From the NCBI GenBank assembly GCA_964516095.1, contig CAZEYS010000001.1, positions 14,280 to 78,279 of the forward strand: a stretch of DNA of 64,000 bases. The letters are read 5' to 3'. This DNA comes from Hydrogenothermus sp964516095 (GTDB lineage: Bacteria; Aquificota; Aquificia; Aquificales; Hydrogenothermaceae). Below, one piece after another: positions 8,323 through 17,736 of this stretch (within the stretch, counting starts at the first letter, position 1; the number at the start of each line of letters is the position of its first letter). A program made the position numbers and the translations under genes. The notes under the pieces were generated by a model, which saw only the letters and a program-made list of their open reading frames with translations, was not told where the DNA came from and did not search any database.

Positions 8323-9084
8323 TTATTTAGAATACAACAAATTATACTGATATATCAAATATATCCCTTCCATTGCAAGATATTCATCTAACATATGCTT
8401 GCTCTCTATACAATTTGATATTAATTTGGAATTTCCTCCTGTCAATATTATGTTGTAGTTCTTACCTTTTGATATTCTTTCTATCATTCCATCTATAAGG
8501 CTACAGTATCCGAAGTATATACCTGATTTTATACTCTCTACAGTCGTTTTTCCTACAATGTCTTCAGGTTTATCTATTTCTACCATTGGGAGCTTAGAAG
8601 TCTTTGAGAATAAAGCATATAAACTGCTATTTATTCCAGGGAAAATAGCTCCTCCTTCATAAGCTCCTTCTTCACTTATTACATCAAAAGTAATAGCAGT
8701 CCCAAGGTCTACTACAATAATGGGAGGGTTTACTTTATTTATAGCACTATACGCATTTACAAGCCGATCTATTCCTACTTCAGAAGGATTTTTGTAGTTA
8801 TTTTTTATAGGCACTTTGAGGTCTTTACCAATGATTAATGGCTTTTTGTTATATGCTTTTTCAAAACTGGATATTAAAGTTTTTTCCAGCTTTGGAACAA
8901 CTGACGAAATGACAATATCTCTTATACTATTGTTTTCTATATTTTTTATCTGAAGTAAATTTAAAACCCAATCATCTGAGGTTTTATCCAAATCTGAGGA
9001 TAGTCTGTAACTTTTTATAAATTTTTTGTCTTTAACAAATCCTATTTCTACTGTTGTATTTCCAATATCTACAGCTATTATCAT
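8323..9084 (-). CDS. coaX: Type III pantothenate kinase
   Basis: CoaX phosphorylates pantothenate, the first step of coenzyme A synthesis. The 253-residue protein has the ASKHA-fold motifs of the type III enzyme: IIAVDIGNTTVEIGF at the N terminus, YKNPSEVGIDRLVNAYSA, VVDLGTAITFDV and GGAIFPGINSS. Type III enzymes are not feedback-inhibited by CoA and need a monovalent cation. The ATG overlaps the amidase stop by 4 nt. panD, which feeds the same pathway, is also in this window at 57.8 kb. Confidence 0.96.
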   Translation of the reverse strand: MIIAVDIGNTTVEIGFVKDKKFIKSYRLSSDLDKTSDDWVLNLLQIKNIENNSIRDIVISSVVPKLEKTLISSFEKAYNKKPLIIGKDLKVPIKNNYKNPSEVGIDRLVNAYSAINKVNPPIIVVDLGTAITFDVISEEGAYEGGAIFPGINSSLYALFSKTSKLPMVEIDKPEDIVGKTTVESIKSGIYFGYCSLIDGMIERISKGKNYNIILTGGNSKLISNCIESKHMLDEYLAMEGIYLIYQYNLLYSK

Positions 9085-10247
9085 CTATTTAAAACCACGT
9101 TTTTATAGTTAAAAAAATAGCTCTCGATTGCCCTTGTTATGGCATTTGCAAATTTATCTAAAAATTCTGGATTAGTTAATAATTGAGCATCATGTTTATT
9201 TGTCAAATAGGCTGTTTCAATCAACACAGAAGGAATTCCTGGTGTTTTCAATACGGCAAAGTTTGCACTATCTATACCTCTTACCTTTGTTATTCCTTTA
9301 AGTTTATCTTTTAAGATATAAGCAAAGTTTCTACCTTCTGTCATTGTTGTGTTTATTGCAAGTTCAGCAATAATTCTGTTTACATAACTGTTGTTACTAA
9401 CTTTTATAATTCTCATAACAGCTTTGTTTTCTCGCTTTTCTACGATTCTGGCAAGTTTGGATTTTGCACCTTTCAAATTTAATGTGTATATGTATGTGCC
9501 GTTTCCAAGACCACTTCTGTCGGCATTACAGTGTATACTAATAAAGATATCTGCTTTTTTCTTAAGGGCAAATACACTTCTTGAGTATAAATCTACATAG
9601 TAATCCCCATTTCTCGTTAGATAAACTTTGAATATCTTTTTCTCTTCTAATATTTTTTTCAGTTTACGTGCAAGCTTCAGGGTAATGTCTTTTTCTCTAA
9701 GTCCGTTTGCAATGGCACCTGGATCTTTTCCACCATGACCTGGATCTATTACAACAACCACCGGCCTTATAACTTTAAAATTTTCTTCGTTTTTCAACGT
9801 TTTTTGGAGAAAACCGTAAAGAGGATCAGAGTTTAACTTTATTACTTTAGGTTTAACTGGTGTATTTTTGTTTATTATTTTTGCTATTGTATCATTTTTA
9901 GCTTCAACATTTTTTCTAGTCTTATATAAATCAAGGACTATTTTTTTTCCGACACGAAATATTCTATAGCCTTTTACATTGTTAGATAGGCGAAAAACTA
10001 ACTTACCTTTTCTCCTAAATTTGATAAATTCAAACTTTTTTATAAGTTTTTTGTTTAAATGGTTTCTTAGCTTTAAATTAATATCATTTGTTTCAAATAT
10101 AATATACTCTTTGTCAAAAAAAGGAACTTCTTTTAAAGGGTAACGAGATTCTAAAACAATTCTATAGAACTCATTATGATTTCCTGTCCTTATATTTAAG
10201 GCCCACGTAAAATTAACTATAATCAACAAAAAAACTAATATTCTCAT
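9081..10247 (-). CDS. Secreted N-acetylmuramoyl-L-alanine amidase (AmiC-type) with AMIN-like domain
   Basis: Residues 1-16 are a signal peptide (ILVFLLIIVNFTWA). Residues about 17-110 form a beta-rich AMIN-like targeting domain. Residues about 165-380 are the Amidase_3 catalytic domain, with zinc-binding VVVIDPGHGGKDPGAIA, the SIHCNAD histidine and the glutamate in PSVLIETAYLTN. It cleaves the amide bond between muramic acid and the stem peptide, usually during daughter-cell separation. It heads a minus-strand operon running through coaX to dapB. Confidence 0.92.
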   Translation of the reverse strand: MRILVFLLIIVNFTWALNIRTGNHNEFYRIVLESRYPLKEVPFFDKEYIIFETNDINLKLRNHLNKKLIKKFEFIKFRRKGKLVFRLSNNVKGYRIFRVGKKIVLDLYKTRKNVEAKNDTIAKIINKNTPVKPKVIKLNSDPLYGFLQKTLKNEENFKVIRPVVVVIDPGHGGKDPGAIANGLREKDITLKLARKLKKILEEKKIFKVYLTRNGDYYVDLYSRSVFALKKKADIFISIHCNADRSGLGNGTYIYTLNLKGAKSKLARIVEKRENKAVMRIIKVSNNSYVNRIIAELAINTTMTEGRNFAYILKDKLKGITKVRGIDSANFAVLKTPGIPSVLIETAYLTNKHDAQLLTNPEFLDKFANAITRAIESYFFNYKNVVLNR

Positions 10248-10271
10248 TTATACAGACACCACTCACCATTT

Positions 10272-10300
10272 TTGCAATCTTTAATGTATAATTTTATATA
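10272..10300 (+). promoter_or_regulatory. Candidate promoter of the pdxJ-glmS run
   Basis: TTGCAA (10272-10277), 17-bp spacer, TATATA (10295-10300), about 40 bp upstream of the pdxJ start codon in the divergent gap with the amidase operon. Confidence 0.35.
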
Positions 10301-10339
10301 AATTATTCGGATGTAAAGCCGTTTTACTTGAGGAATAAA

Positions 10340-11065
10340 ATGAAACTTGGGGTAAACATAGACCATATAGCAACAATAAGAGAAGCTAGAAAAACATTTG
10401 AACCAGACCCAGTAAAAGGTGCCTTGATTGCCCAAGAATCTGGAGCTGACCAGATTACACTTCACTTAAGAGAGGATAGAAGACATATTCAAGATGAAGA
10501 TCTATTCCGAATAAAGGTAAATATTACCAAAATTCCAATAAATCTTGAAATGGCACCAACTGATGAGATGAAACAGATAGCTTTAGATGTAAAACCAAAT
10601 AGAGTTACCCTTGTTCCAGAAAAAAGGCAAGAAATAACAACAGAAGGCGGTCTTGATGTAATAGGAAATTTAGAATATTTAAAAAACTTTGTAAAAGAAA
10701 TAAAAGAGGCAGGGATAAATGTTGCTCTTTTCATTGACCCGGATAAAAATCAGATAGATGCCAGCAAAGAAACTGGAGCTGATGCAGTGGAATTACACAC
10801 TGGAGAGTATGCAAACGCATATGGTAAAAAAATATTTGAAGAGCTTGAAAGAATAAAAAGTGCTGCCAGATACGCACGAGAAAAAGGACTCAGAGTTTTT
10901 GCCGGACATGGACTTACCTATGAAAATGTAAAACCTATTGCTCAGATAATGGAAATAGAAGAGTTAAACATTGGACATTCCATAATTGCTAATTCTGTTT
11001 TTTTAGGTCTTGATAAGGCTATAGAAAAAATGAAACGCTTAATTTTAGAAGAGAGATGTAAATAA
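10340..11065 (+). CDS. pdxJ: Pyridoxine 5'-phosphate synthase
   Basis: PdxJ condenses 3-amino-2-oxopropyl phosphate with deoxyxylulose 5-phosphate in the DXP-dependent vitamin B6 route. The protein begins MKLGVNIDHIATIREAR, the family signature, and has conserved QADQITLHLREDRRHI-like and VELHTGEYA segments and HGLTYENV. I chose the ATG at 10340 over the TTG at 10328 because GAGGA (10330-10334) is a ribosome site for the ATG and the family starts at MKLGVN. Length 241 residues. The stop overlaps the glmS start (TAATG). Confidence 0.95.
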   Translation: MKLGVNIDHIATIREARKTFEPDPVKGALIAQESGADQITLHLREDRRHIQDEDLFRIKVNITKIPINLEMAPTDEMKQIALDVKPNRVTLVPEKRQEITTEGGLDVIGNLEYLKNFVKEIKEAGINVALFIDPDKNQIDASKETGADAVELHTGEYANAYGKKIFEELERIKSAARYAREKGLRVFAGHGLTYENVKPIAQIMEIEELNIGHSIIANSVFLGLDKAIEKMKRLILEERCK

Positions 11066-12876
11066 TGTGTGGAATTGTAGGTTATGTAGGAAAAAGACAG
11101 GCTGTTCCTGTATTGCTGTATAGCTTACAAAGACTTGAATATAGAGGTTATGATTCAGCAGGAATAGCGGTAATAGAACCAAATGAAAACAAATTTATCC
11201 TGGAAAAACAGGTTGGTAAGATAAAAGATCTGCAAGAAAAGCTCTGGAATAAAAAAATAGAAGGTAATATAGGAATAGGACATACAAGATGGGCTACACA
11301 TGGCCCACCATCAATAGAGAACGCCCATCCACATACAAGTAAATCTGAGGTAATTGCTATTGTTCATAATGGGATAGTTGAAAACTACCCCCAACTAAAA
11401 GAAGAGTTAGAAAAAAAAGGTTATAAATTTAAATCCCAAACAGATTCAGAAGTTATTGCCCACCTTTTTGAAGAACTTTACACTGGGGATTTACTTGAAA
11501 CAGCTTTTAAAGTAGAGAAAAAATTAGAAGGAGCCTATGCAGTTGCAGTAATATCAACATCCGAACCTGATAAAATTATAGCAATTAAAAAAGGAAGTCC
11601 TCTTGTTATAGGAATTGGAAAGGAAGAAAATTTCTTAGCTTCAGACATTCCAGCTATTTTAGAGTATACAAAAGATTTTATAGTGTTAGATGATGGAGAA
11701 ATAGCTGTTTTAACAAAACAGAATGTAAAAGTTTACAATTTAGATAAACAAAAACAGAAAAAAGAGATTTTGCATGTTAACTGGGACATATCTATAGCAG
11801 AAAAAGCAGGCTTTAAACATTTTATGCAAAAGGAAATACATGAGCAACCAAGAGTTATTGCAGACACAATATCAGGATTTAATTCTTCCGAAAATGAAAA
11901 CCTTTTTGCCGATTTAAAAGATGCTTCTAAAATACATATAGTAGCCTGTGGAACATCCTATCATGCTGGTTTAATTGGTAAATTCTGGATAGAGAGATTT
12001 GCGAAAATTCCTGTAGAAGTTGACTATGCTTCAGAGTATAGATACAGAGATAAAATCATTGATAACAGGACTTTTGTTGTAGGTATAAGTCAATCAGGAG
12101 AAACTGCAGACACCCGATTTGCTCTACTGGATGTAAAAGAAGAAGGTGCCAAAACTTTATCTATAGTGAACGTGGTAGGAAGTTCCTTGTCCCGTGAAAG
12201 TGATTACGTACTTTATACATATTGTGGTCCAGAAATAGGCGTTGCAGCTACAAAAACATTTACTGCTCAACTTGTTGTTTTATTTTTAACAGCTCTCAAA
12301 CTAGGTAAATTAAAAGGTCTGATAGGTGAAAAAGAACACAATAAATATATACAGGCATTACTTTCTATTCCTTCAAAAATAGAATCTATTTTAAATAACG
12401 AAAACTACATTAAAAGTGTAGCTGAGAAATACATGAAAGCCCAAGATTTTCTTTTCTTGGGTAGGAATTTAAATTATCCTATAGCCCTTGAAGGAGCTTT
12501 GAAACTAAAAGAAATTTCATACATACACGCTGAAGGGTATCCGGCAGGAGAAATGAAACATGGTCCAATCGCATTGATTGATGAAAATATGCCAGTTGTT
12601 GCCGTAGCGCCAAAAGATAGATTTTTTGAAAAAATGTTCTCAAATATACAAGAAGTAAAAGCCAGAAAAGGGAAAACAATTGTGGTTTCTACAGAAAATA
12701 GCAGAGATTTAGAAAACTTGAGCGATGATATTATACAAATACCTACAACTGAAGAGGAACTTTACCCACTACTTACAGTAATTCCACTTCAACTATTGTC
12801 TTACCATATTGCAACACTTCTTGGTAAGGATGTAGACCAGCCAAGAAACCTTGCAAAAACTGTGACTGTAGAGTAA
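11065..12876 (+). CDS. glmS: Glutamine-fructose-6-phosphate aminotransferase (isomerizing)
   Basis: GlmS makes glucosamine 6-phosphate from fructose 6-phosphate and glutamine for peptidoglycan and lipopolysaccharide. The N-terminal nucleophile Cys2 is in MCGIVGYVGKR; the glutaminase domain shows RLEYRGYDSAG and HTRWATHGPP. The C-terminal half has two sugar isomerase domains (CGTSYHAG, SQSGETADT, KTFTAQL, and EGYPAGEMKHGPIALI). It ends DQPRNLAKTVTVE, the standard terminus. Length 603 residues is normal. It is coupled to pdxJ by a 1-nt overlap. No glmS ribozyme leader is present because pdxJ lies directly upstream. Confidence 0.97.
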   Translation: MCGIVGYVGKRQAVPVLLYSLQRLEYRGYDSAGIAVIEPNENKFILEKQVGKIKDLQEKLWNKKIEGNIGIGHTRWATHGPPSIENAHPHTSKSEVIAIVHNGIVENYPQLKEELEKKGYKFKSQTDSEVIAHLFEELYTGDLLETAFKVEKKLEGAYAVAVISTSEPDKIIAIKKGSPLVIGIGKEENFLASDIPAILEYTKDFIVLDDGEIAVLTKQNVKVYNLDKQKQKKEILHVNWDISIAEKAGFKHFMQKEIHEQPRVIADTISGFNSSENENLFADLKDASKIHIVACGTSYHAGLIGKFWIERFAKIPVEVDYASEYRYRDKIIDNRTFVVGISQSGETADTRFALLDVKEEGAKTLSIVNVVGSSLSRESDYVLYTYCGPEIGVAATKTFTAQLVVLFLTALKLGKLKGLIGEKEHNKYIQALLSIPSKIESILNNENYIKSVAEKYMKAQDFLFLGRNLNYPIALEGALKLKEISYIHAEGYPAGEMKHGPIALIDENMPVVAVAPKDRFFEKMFSNIQEVKARKGKTIVVSTENSRDLENLSDDIIQIPTTEEELYPLLTVIPLQLLSYHIATLLGKDVDQPRNLAKTVTVE

Positions 12877-12909
12877 TAATTAAACAAAGTAAAAAAGGAG
12901 GAATTTTTA

Positions 12910-14346
12910 TTGGTTAGAGTTAGATTCGCACCAAGCCCAACAGGATATCTTCACTTAGGAAATGCAAGAACAGCATTGTTCAATTATATTTTTGCAAGAC
13001 ATGAAGGTGGAAAGCTTATTTTAAGAATAGAAGATACTGATAAAGAAAGGTCTAAAAAAGAATACGAAGAAATGTTAATAGATGACTTAAAATGGTTAGG
13101 TATAAATTGGGATGAAGGACCAGATATAGGAGGAGAATATGGTCCTTATAGACAATCGGAAAGATTTCATATATATAACGAATATTTAGAAAAGCTAAAG
13201 GAAACAGGACATGTTTACAAATGCTACTGTACACCTGAGGAGCTTGAAGAAGAAAGAAAAAAGGCTTTAGCAGAAGGCAGACCCCCACGATACAGTGGAA
13301 AATGTAGAAACCTTACAGAAGAAGAAAGAAAACAACTGGAAGAACAAGGAAGACCTTATGTATGGAGATTCAAAGTTCCAGATGGAAAAGTTATAACATT
13401 TGAAGACCTTATAAAGGGTATTATTGAAATAAATGTGGATGAATTTGGAGACTTTGTTATTGTACGTTCTGACGGTTCTCCTGTTTATAACTTTGTAGTT
13501 GTAATTGACGATGCTTTGATGAAAATATCACATGTTATAAGAGGAGAAGATCATCTTTCAAATACGCCAAAACAAATACTTATATACGAAGCTCTTGGTT
13601 TTAACGTACCAAAATTTGCTCATTTACCTATAATACTTGGAGAAGATAGAAGTAAACTGTCAAAAAGACATGGAGCAGTATCATTGAGGGCTTTTCGAGA
13701 TGATGGTTATATATCTGAAGCTATGTTCAACGGTTTAGCTCTTTTAGGTTGGCATCCGAAAAAAGACACTGAAGTAGTTTTACCTGAAGAAATAATTAAA
13801 GAGTTTGATATAAAAGATATACATAATGCTCCTGCAGTCTTTGATAGAGCAAAACTTAAATGGTTAAATGGAGTTTATATAAGAGAAATATTAGATCTGG
13901 ATGATTTAACCAGTAGAGCAGTGCCGTTTTTCGAAAGTTTTGGTTATAGAGCAGATTATGATTACTATAAAAAAGTGATGGCTGCAATAAGAGACAGTAT
14001 AGAAACACTTATGGATATAGGAGAAAGAGCTAAACCATTTTTTGTTGATGATTTTCCTTTTGAAGAGGAAGCAGCAAGCTGGTTAGAAAGTGAAGACGGT
14101 TATAAAGTTGTTCAAGCCTTTTATGAGAAAATAAAAAATTTAGACAAAATAACAAAAGATGATTTTAAGAAAATAACAAAAGAAATACAAAAAGAACTTG
14201 GAGTTAAAGGGAAAAATCTTTTCATGCCAATAAGAGTAGCACTGACAGGTAAAACGTCTGGAGTTGATATAGCTACGCTAGTAGAAATAATCGGTATTGA
14301 TAGAGTAAAACATAGACTTAAAAGAGCATTAGAATACTTTGGGTAA
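12910..14346 (+). CDS. gltX: Glutamyl-tRNA synthetase
   Basis: This class I synthetase charges tRNA-Glu. The HIGH-type motif is in PSPTGYLHLGNARTALF and the KMSKS-type motif is KLSKRHG near residue 252. It has the ARTALFNY and RIEDTDKERS signatures. The start is a TTG preceded by AAAGGAGGAA. At 478 residues it is a normal bacterial enzyme. Whether it is discriminating or also charges tRNA-Gln cannot be decided here. Confidence 0.96.
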   Translation: MVRVRFAPSPTGYLHLGNARTALFNYIFARHEGGKLILRIEDTDKERSKKEYEEMLIDDLKWLGINWDEGPDIGGEYGPYRQSERFHIYNEYLEKLKETGHVYKCYCTPEELEEERKKALAEGRPPRYSGKCRNLTEEERKQLEEQGRPYVWRFKVPDGKVITFEDLIKGIIEINVDEFGDFVIVRSDGSPVYNFVVVIDDALMKISHVIRGEDHLSNTPKQILIYEALGFNVPKFAHLPIILGEDRSKLSKRHGAVSLRAFRDDGYISEAMFNGLALLGWHPKKDTEVVLPEEIIKEFDIKDIHNAPAVFDRAKLKWLNGVYIREILDLDDLTSRAVPFFESFGYRADYDYYKKVMAAIRDSIETLMDIGERAKPFFVDDFPFEEEAASWLESEDGYKVVQAFYEKIKNLDKITKDDFKKITKEIQKELGVKGKNLFMPIRVALTGKTSGVDIATLVEIIGIDRVKHRLKRALEYFG

Positions 14347-14350
14347 TAAA

Positions 14351-14800
14351 ATGATAAGATGGATTACCGACAATTTAGGAGGAAGCAGAGCTCCAGAACC
14401 TGAAGAACTCGAAAAATGGAAAAATGAAGGGGTAGATGTTGTTGTAAATCTACTAAATGGAGAATATGGAGATTTTATTGCAGAGAAACAAAAAGAAGCT
14501 GGATTTCAAGTAATTAGAATACCTTTTGATATGTACACTCCAATACCAGAAGAAGATTTCTTGGCAGTGTATGATTATATAAATCAGTTAGAAAAAGAAA
14601 GCAAAAAAGTAGTTGTTCATTGCAAGTACGGCAAAGCACGAAGTGGAACATTCCTTGCCGGCTACTTAATATACAATGGTAGAGACTACGAAGATGCACT
14701 GAATGAAGTGATAAGAAAGGGCTTTTTACCACAAACAGATTATCAAATAAAATTTTTGCAAAAACTTTACAGAAATAAAAATGGACACAATAACTCTTAG
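14351..14800 (+). CDS. Small dual-specificity/tyrosine phosphatase-like protein
   Basis: The active-site P-loop VVVHCKYGKARSGTFLAGYL matches HC-X5-R(S/T), with cysteine nucleophile and arginine intact. An aspartate-containing loop precedes it (IPFDMYTPIPEEDF). The size (about 149 residues) matches the compact archaeal/bacterial DUSP-like phosphatases. An in-frame TTG at 14339 would add four residues overlapping gltX; I prefer the ATG at 14351. The next gene starts within its last codons (20-nt overlap). Substrate unknown; protein, nucleotide or inositol phosphates are all possible. Confidence 0.8.
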   Translation: MIRWITDNLGGSRAPEPEELEKWKNEGVDVVVNLLNGEYGDFIAEKQKEAGFQVIRIPFDMYTPIPEEDFLAVYDYINQLEKESKKVVVHCKYGKARSGTFLAGYLIYNGRDYEDALNEVIRKGFLPQTDYQIKFLQKLYRNKNGHNNS

Positions 14801-15182
14801 AAAAAGTAAAATAGAATTTTATGATTCAAGTGGCAATAAGATAAAGCCTAAAGATATAGAAAATCTGCTAAATGGGGAAAATCTAACTTTAGATGAAAAG
14901 TGGTTCTTAAGAGGTTGCAAACATATAACAGAAAGACATTACACCGAAGCAATAAAGAGATTTCAACTTTCTAAATCTCCTGATGCCAAATTAATGATTA
15001 GTGTGCTTGCTTTTAAAATAGCTGATGATTTTCTTTTTAAAGAGTATTTGAAACTTTTGAATGAAGAGAAGTTAATTTACTTTCCTAAAATTGGTTTTTA
15101 CCCTTATTTTTTATTAGAAGACAAAAAATTACCTATCGACTTTAAGCTTATTAAAAAGCTATTAAAATTAACTAATTTTTAA
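14781..15182 (+). CDS. Unknown soluble protein
   Basis: A 133-residue, helix-rich protein with no motif I recognise. It overlaps the upstream phosphatase by 20 nt, which argues for co-expression. A stretch near residues 40-75 (LDEKWFLRGCKHITERHYTEAIKRFQLS) has a TPR-like look, with one helix-turn-helix pair of that spacing. The stop overlaps the convergent histidine kinase stop by 4 nt. Confidence 0.55.
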   Translation: MDTITLRKSKIEFYDSSGNKIKPKDIENLLNGENLTLDEKWFLRGCKHITERHYTEAIKRFQLSKSPDAKLMISVLAFKIADDFLFKEYLKLLNEEKLIYFPKIGFYPYFLLEDKKLPIDFKLIKKLLKLTNF

Positions 15183-16237
15183 AACTTTAACTTTATGATG
15201 AATGTATTTTCTTTAATATTCACTTTTAGTTTAAAGTTTAGTTCTTCGGCTAATTTTTTTACGATAGATAATCCTATGCCAATTCCTCTTTGACTCTCTC
15301 TATAATATCTTTCAAAAATCATATCGGGGTTTTCTATTTTTTTACTACTATTTTTTATGATAAGTTCCTTCTTGTTTAAAACAATTTCTACGTATCCGTT
15401 TTTTATGTTATGTTTAAATGCATTTGTTAGAAGATTTGAAACTATTCTTTCTAATCCTCTTTTATCTGTTGAAATTATTACCTTTTCTAATTTTGTTCTT
15501 ACGGTGATGTCAGGATACATCTTCGAAAGAATTTTTAATTCTTTTTCTATTAATTCTTTTACATTAACATCCTCTTTATATTTTTTAGTTTCCTTTAAAA
15601 TATACTGTAGATTTTCGTATAAATTTGCCATTTGTTTTATAGCCACTTCTAATCTTTCCAAATCTTCATCATGCGAATACTTACTTTTTAGTATTTTTAA
15701 ATTTATTAGGGCACTCATTATTGGAGTATTTATGTCATGGACTATATCTTTTAAAGTTTCATTTAAAATAATTATAGCTTTTTTTAGGGGATATACAGTA
15801 TATATAGCAAAAATTAAAGATAATACCAATACAGTAAAAATCGACAACATGTAGAAGAACAAGAGAGTCTTTATTTTAGAAGACATGTCTTCAAAAAATC
15901 GCGATTTTGGGTAATAAATTTTCAAAAATTCATTTTTAACACCTGGAACAGGAATTATCATGTAAAAACTTTCTTTAGTCTCTAATAATTCATACAATTT
16001 AAGTTTATTATCCGGGTATTTTACTAAATCTATTTTAAATTTTTTACCTTTAAAAGAAAGGGAATAATTCTTCATTTGTAGAAACAATTTATACTTTTCT
16101 GAAAAATATAAATCCCGATAGTAAAAATAAAATATAATAGTCACTAAGATAAAAATACTAATGAAATAAATAAAAAAAGCTTTGATAAAAGCTTCTTTCT
16201 CGTATTTGTTTTTAAATAAACTGTCTTTAAACATCAT
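15179..16237 (-). CDS. Membrane sensor histidine kinase
   Basis: Two membrane helices bracket a small periplasmic sensor region of about 80 residues. The cytoplasmic part has the H box KDIVHDINTPIMSAL (phospho-acceptor His), the N box IVSNLLTNAFKHN and the G box RGIGIGLSIVKK. The F/D region is short (NPDMIFERYYRES), so the ATPase lid is compact. I place the start at ATG 16237 inside the end of the response regulator; a start at 16261 or 16234 is also possible. It should phosphorylate the upstream-encoded regulator. Context with a Met/His-rich exported protein suggests an envelope or metal signal, which is inference. Confidence 0.88.
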   Translation of the reverse strand: MMFKDSLFKNKYEKEAFIKAFFIYFISIFILVTIIFYFYYRDLYFSEKYKLFLQMKNYSLSFKGKKFKIDLVKYPDNKLKLYELLETKESFYMIIPVPGVKNEFLKIYYPKSRFFEDMSSKIKTLLFFYMLSIFTVLVLSLIFAIYTVYPLKKAIIILNETLKDIVHDINTPIMSALINLKILKSKYSHDEDLERLEVAIKQMANLYENLQYILKETKKYKEDVNVKELIEKELKILSKMYPDITVRTKLEKVIISTDKRGLERIVSNLLTNAFKHNIKNGYVEIVLNKKELIIKNSSKKIENPDMIFERYYRESQRGIGIGLSIVKKLAEELNFKLKVNIKENTFIIKLKF

Positions 16238-16883
16238 CCTCAAGTATATATCCAATTCCACGAACAGATCTTATGTTAAGATTGGTTTTTTTCTTCAATT
16301 TCGCGATGTTTACCCTTAAACTTAATGATGAAGGTGTGTTTAAATATTCAAGCAATTGTTCTTTTGGCACTATTTTACCTGCATTTTTTATCAAAGTTTT
16401 AAGTAAATTTAACTGAACTTCACCCAATTCTAAGTTTTTATTGTTCTTAAAAACGTTTTTTCCATCAATTACTATATCTTTAAATTTTATATATTCCTTA
16501 TTCAAGAAATCTTTTTGATTTTTACTGTTTAGTCTTGTTCGAACGCGAACCAAAAGTTCTTCTGGGTCAAAAGGCTTTTTGATATAATCCTCAGCACCAG
16601 CATTAAATCCTTTTACCACAGTAGATGTATCTCTTAAAGCACTTATAAAAATAGTAGGAGTTGTGTCTTCTGCAAATCTTAAATCTTCCAGCAACTTTAT
16701 ACCATCTCCGTCTTTAAGATTTATATCGAAAATGTATAAATCATATTTGTTTTCATATATTTTGTCTGCAGCTTCAAAATAACTCTTGGCTATATCAACT
16801 TCATAATTATTTAATTTTAAAAATTTAGCCAAAGAAAGAGCTAAATTATAATCATCTTCTACCAAGAGAATTTTTTTACTCAT
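16227..16883 (-). CDS. OmpR/PhoB-family response regulator
   Basis: The receiver domain has acidic D9/D10/D11 (LLVEDDYN), phospho-acceptor D53 (YIFDINLKDGDG) and the conserved lysine in DYIKKPFDPEE. The C-terminal 95 residues form a winged helix (LELGEVQLNLLKTLIKNAGK, then SVRGIGYILED). Length 218 residues is typical. It overlaps the histidine kinase by about 11 nt and the upstream barrel gene by 1 nt. A direct repeat with 11-bp spacing at 18448-18466 upstream of the operon is its best candidate binding site. Confidence 0.93.
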   Translation of the reverse strand: MSKKILLVEDDYNLALSLAKFLKLNNYEVDIAKSYFEAADKIYENKYDLYIFDINLKDGDGIKLLEDLRFAEDTTPTIFISALRDTSTVVKGFNAGAEDYIKKPFDPEELLVRVRTRLNSKNQKDFLNKEYIKFKDIVIDGKNVFKNNKNLELGEVQLNLLKTLIKNAGKIVPKEQLLEYLNTPSSLSLRVNIAKLKKKTNLNIRSVRGIGYILEDDV

Positions 16884-17677
16884 CAGAATTTGACCCCAAA
16901 TTTTGTAAAAATGGCATGATCTAATGCTTTATTATTAAGACCGTAACTATAACTTAATGTTATATAGTATTTTGGGGACAAATTATATAACCCAAAATAA
17001 GAAATTGTATAACCATAATCTCCGGTAATTATTGAAGAAGAACCATCTAAAGATAAACTGCTATAAAATTTATATGAGAACTGATAACCTACGCCTATCG
17101 AAAATGCATTAACATCTTTTACTCCACTTTTGCCTTTAAAAGTTCTTCCATAATATATGAAATAATCATCTTTACCCCTAATATAGTCAAAAGTTATCGA
17201 GGGAGTAAAATCAAACTTTTTATCACTTAAAGAGTTTTTACCAGTTGGGATTTTTGTATTTAAACCTATAGTTGTATATAAATTTTCCAACAAAAATGAT
17301 GAGTAACTTAAATAAAAGTAAGTATCTCCTATACCTGAACTGTTATTGAAATTATCTTTTATGTAGTAAAGTGATGATAAAGAAGTATAAAAGCCTTTAT
17401 ATGCATAAGCTAATGAAGTTGAGGAGTAAATAGAATCATTTCCATTTTTTTTATTATATCCTACACCAATCTTAAGGTAAAACTTTCCTTTTATTCCACC
17501 TTCCCTTTCTTGCCCAATCTTTCCAAGAGGACAACCATCGGGTCCTACAATCTGATTAAAAGGAGTATTAGGACATCTATCTATTGAATCATCAACTCCA
17601 TCTAAATCATTATCTGTGAATGCAAATGCTAAACCAAACGATAACAATGCAATCATCATTTGAAAAACTTTTTTCAT
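16883..17677 (-). CDS. Predicted outer-membrane beta-barrel with one thrombospondin-3-type calcium motif
   Basis: A signal peptide (residues 1-19, ending AFAF) is followed by a single acidic motif DNDLDGVDDSIDRCPNTP, the calcium-binding thrombospondin type-3 repeat seen before OmpA-like barrels, with a CP...CP disulphide pair. The rest (residues about 60-264) alternates hydrophobic and polar residues with many Tyr/Ser, as in beta strands, and ends KFGVKF, an outer-membrane insertion signal with a terminal Phe. It could be a porin or a solute channel regulated by the adjoining two-component system. It lies second in the operon; substrate unknown. Confidence 0.75.
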   Translation of the reverse strand: MKKVFQMMIALLSFGLAFAFTDNDLDGVDDSIDRCPNTPFNQIVGPDGCPLGKIGQEREGGIKGKFYLKIGVGYNKKNGNDSIYSSTSLAYAYKGFYTSLSSLYYIKDNFNNSSGIGDTYFYLSYSSFLLENLYTTIGLNTKIPTGKNSLSDKKFDFTPSITFDYIRGKDDYFIYYGRTFKGKSGVKDVNAFSIGVGYQFSYKFYSSLSLDGSSSIITGDYGYTISYFGLYNLSPKYYITLSYSYGLNNKALDHAIFTKFGVKF

Positions 17678-17711
17678 GTTAGAACCTCCTTAAATATTTT
17701 TTATAGAAGTA

Positions 17712-17728
17712 GGGGGAAATCATCCCCC
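17712..17728 (-). terminator. GC-rich hairpin between the Met/His-rich gene and the barrel gene
   Basis: Inverted repeat GGGGGA (17712-17717) / TCCCCC (17723-17728) with a 5-nt loop, in a 59-bp gap inside the operon. No clear U-tract follows on the minus strand, so it may be a processing or attenuation hairpin that sets different levels of the two products rather than a full terminator. Confidence 0.4.
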
Positions 17729-17736
17729 CATTGAGT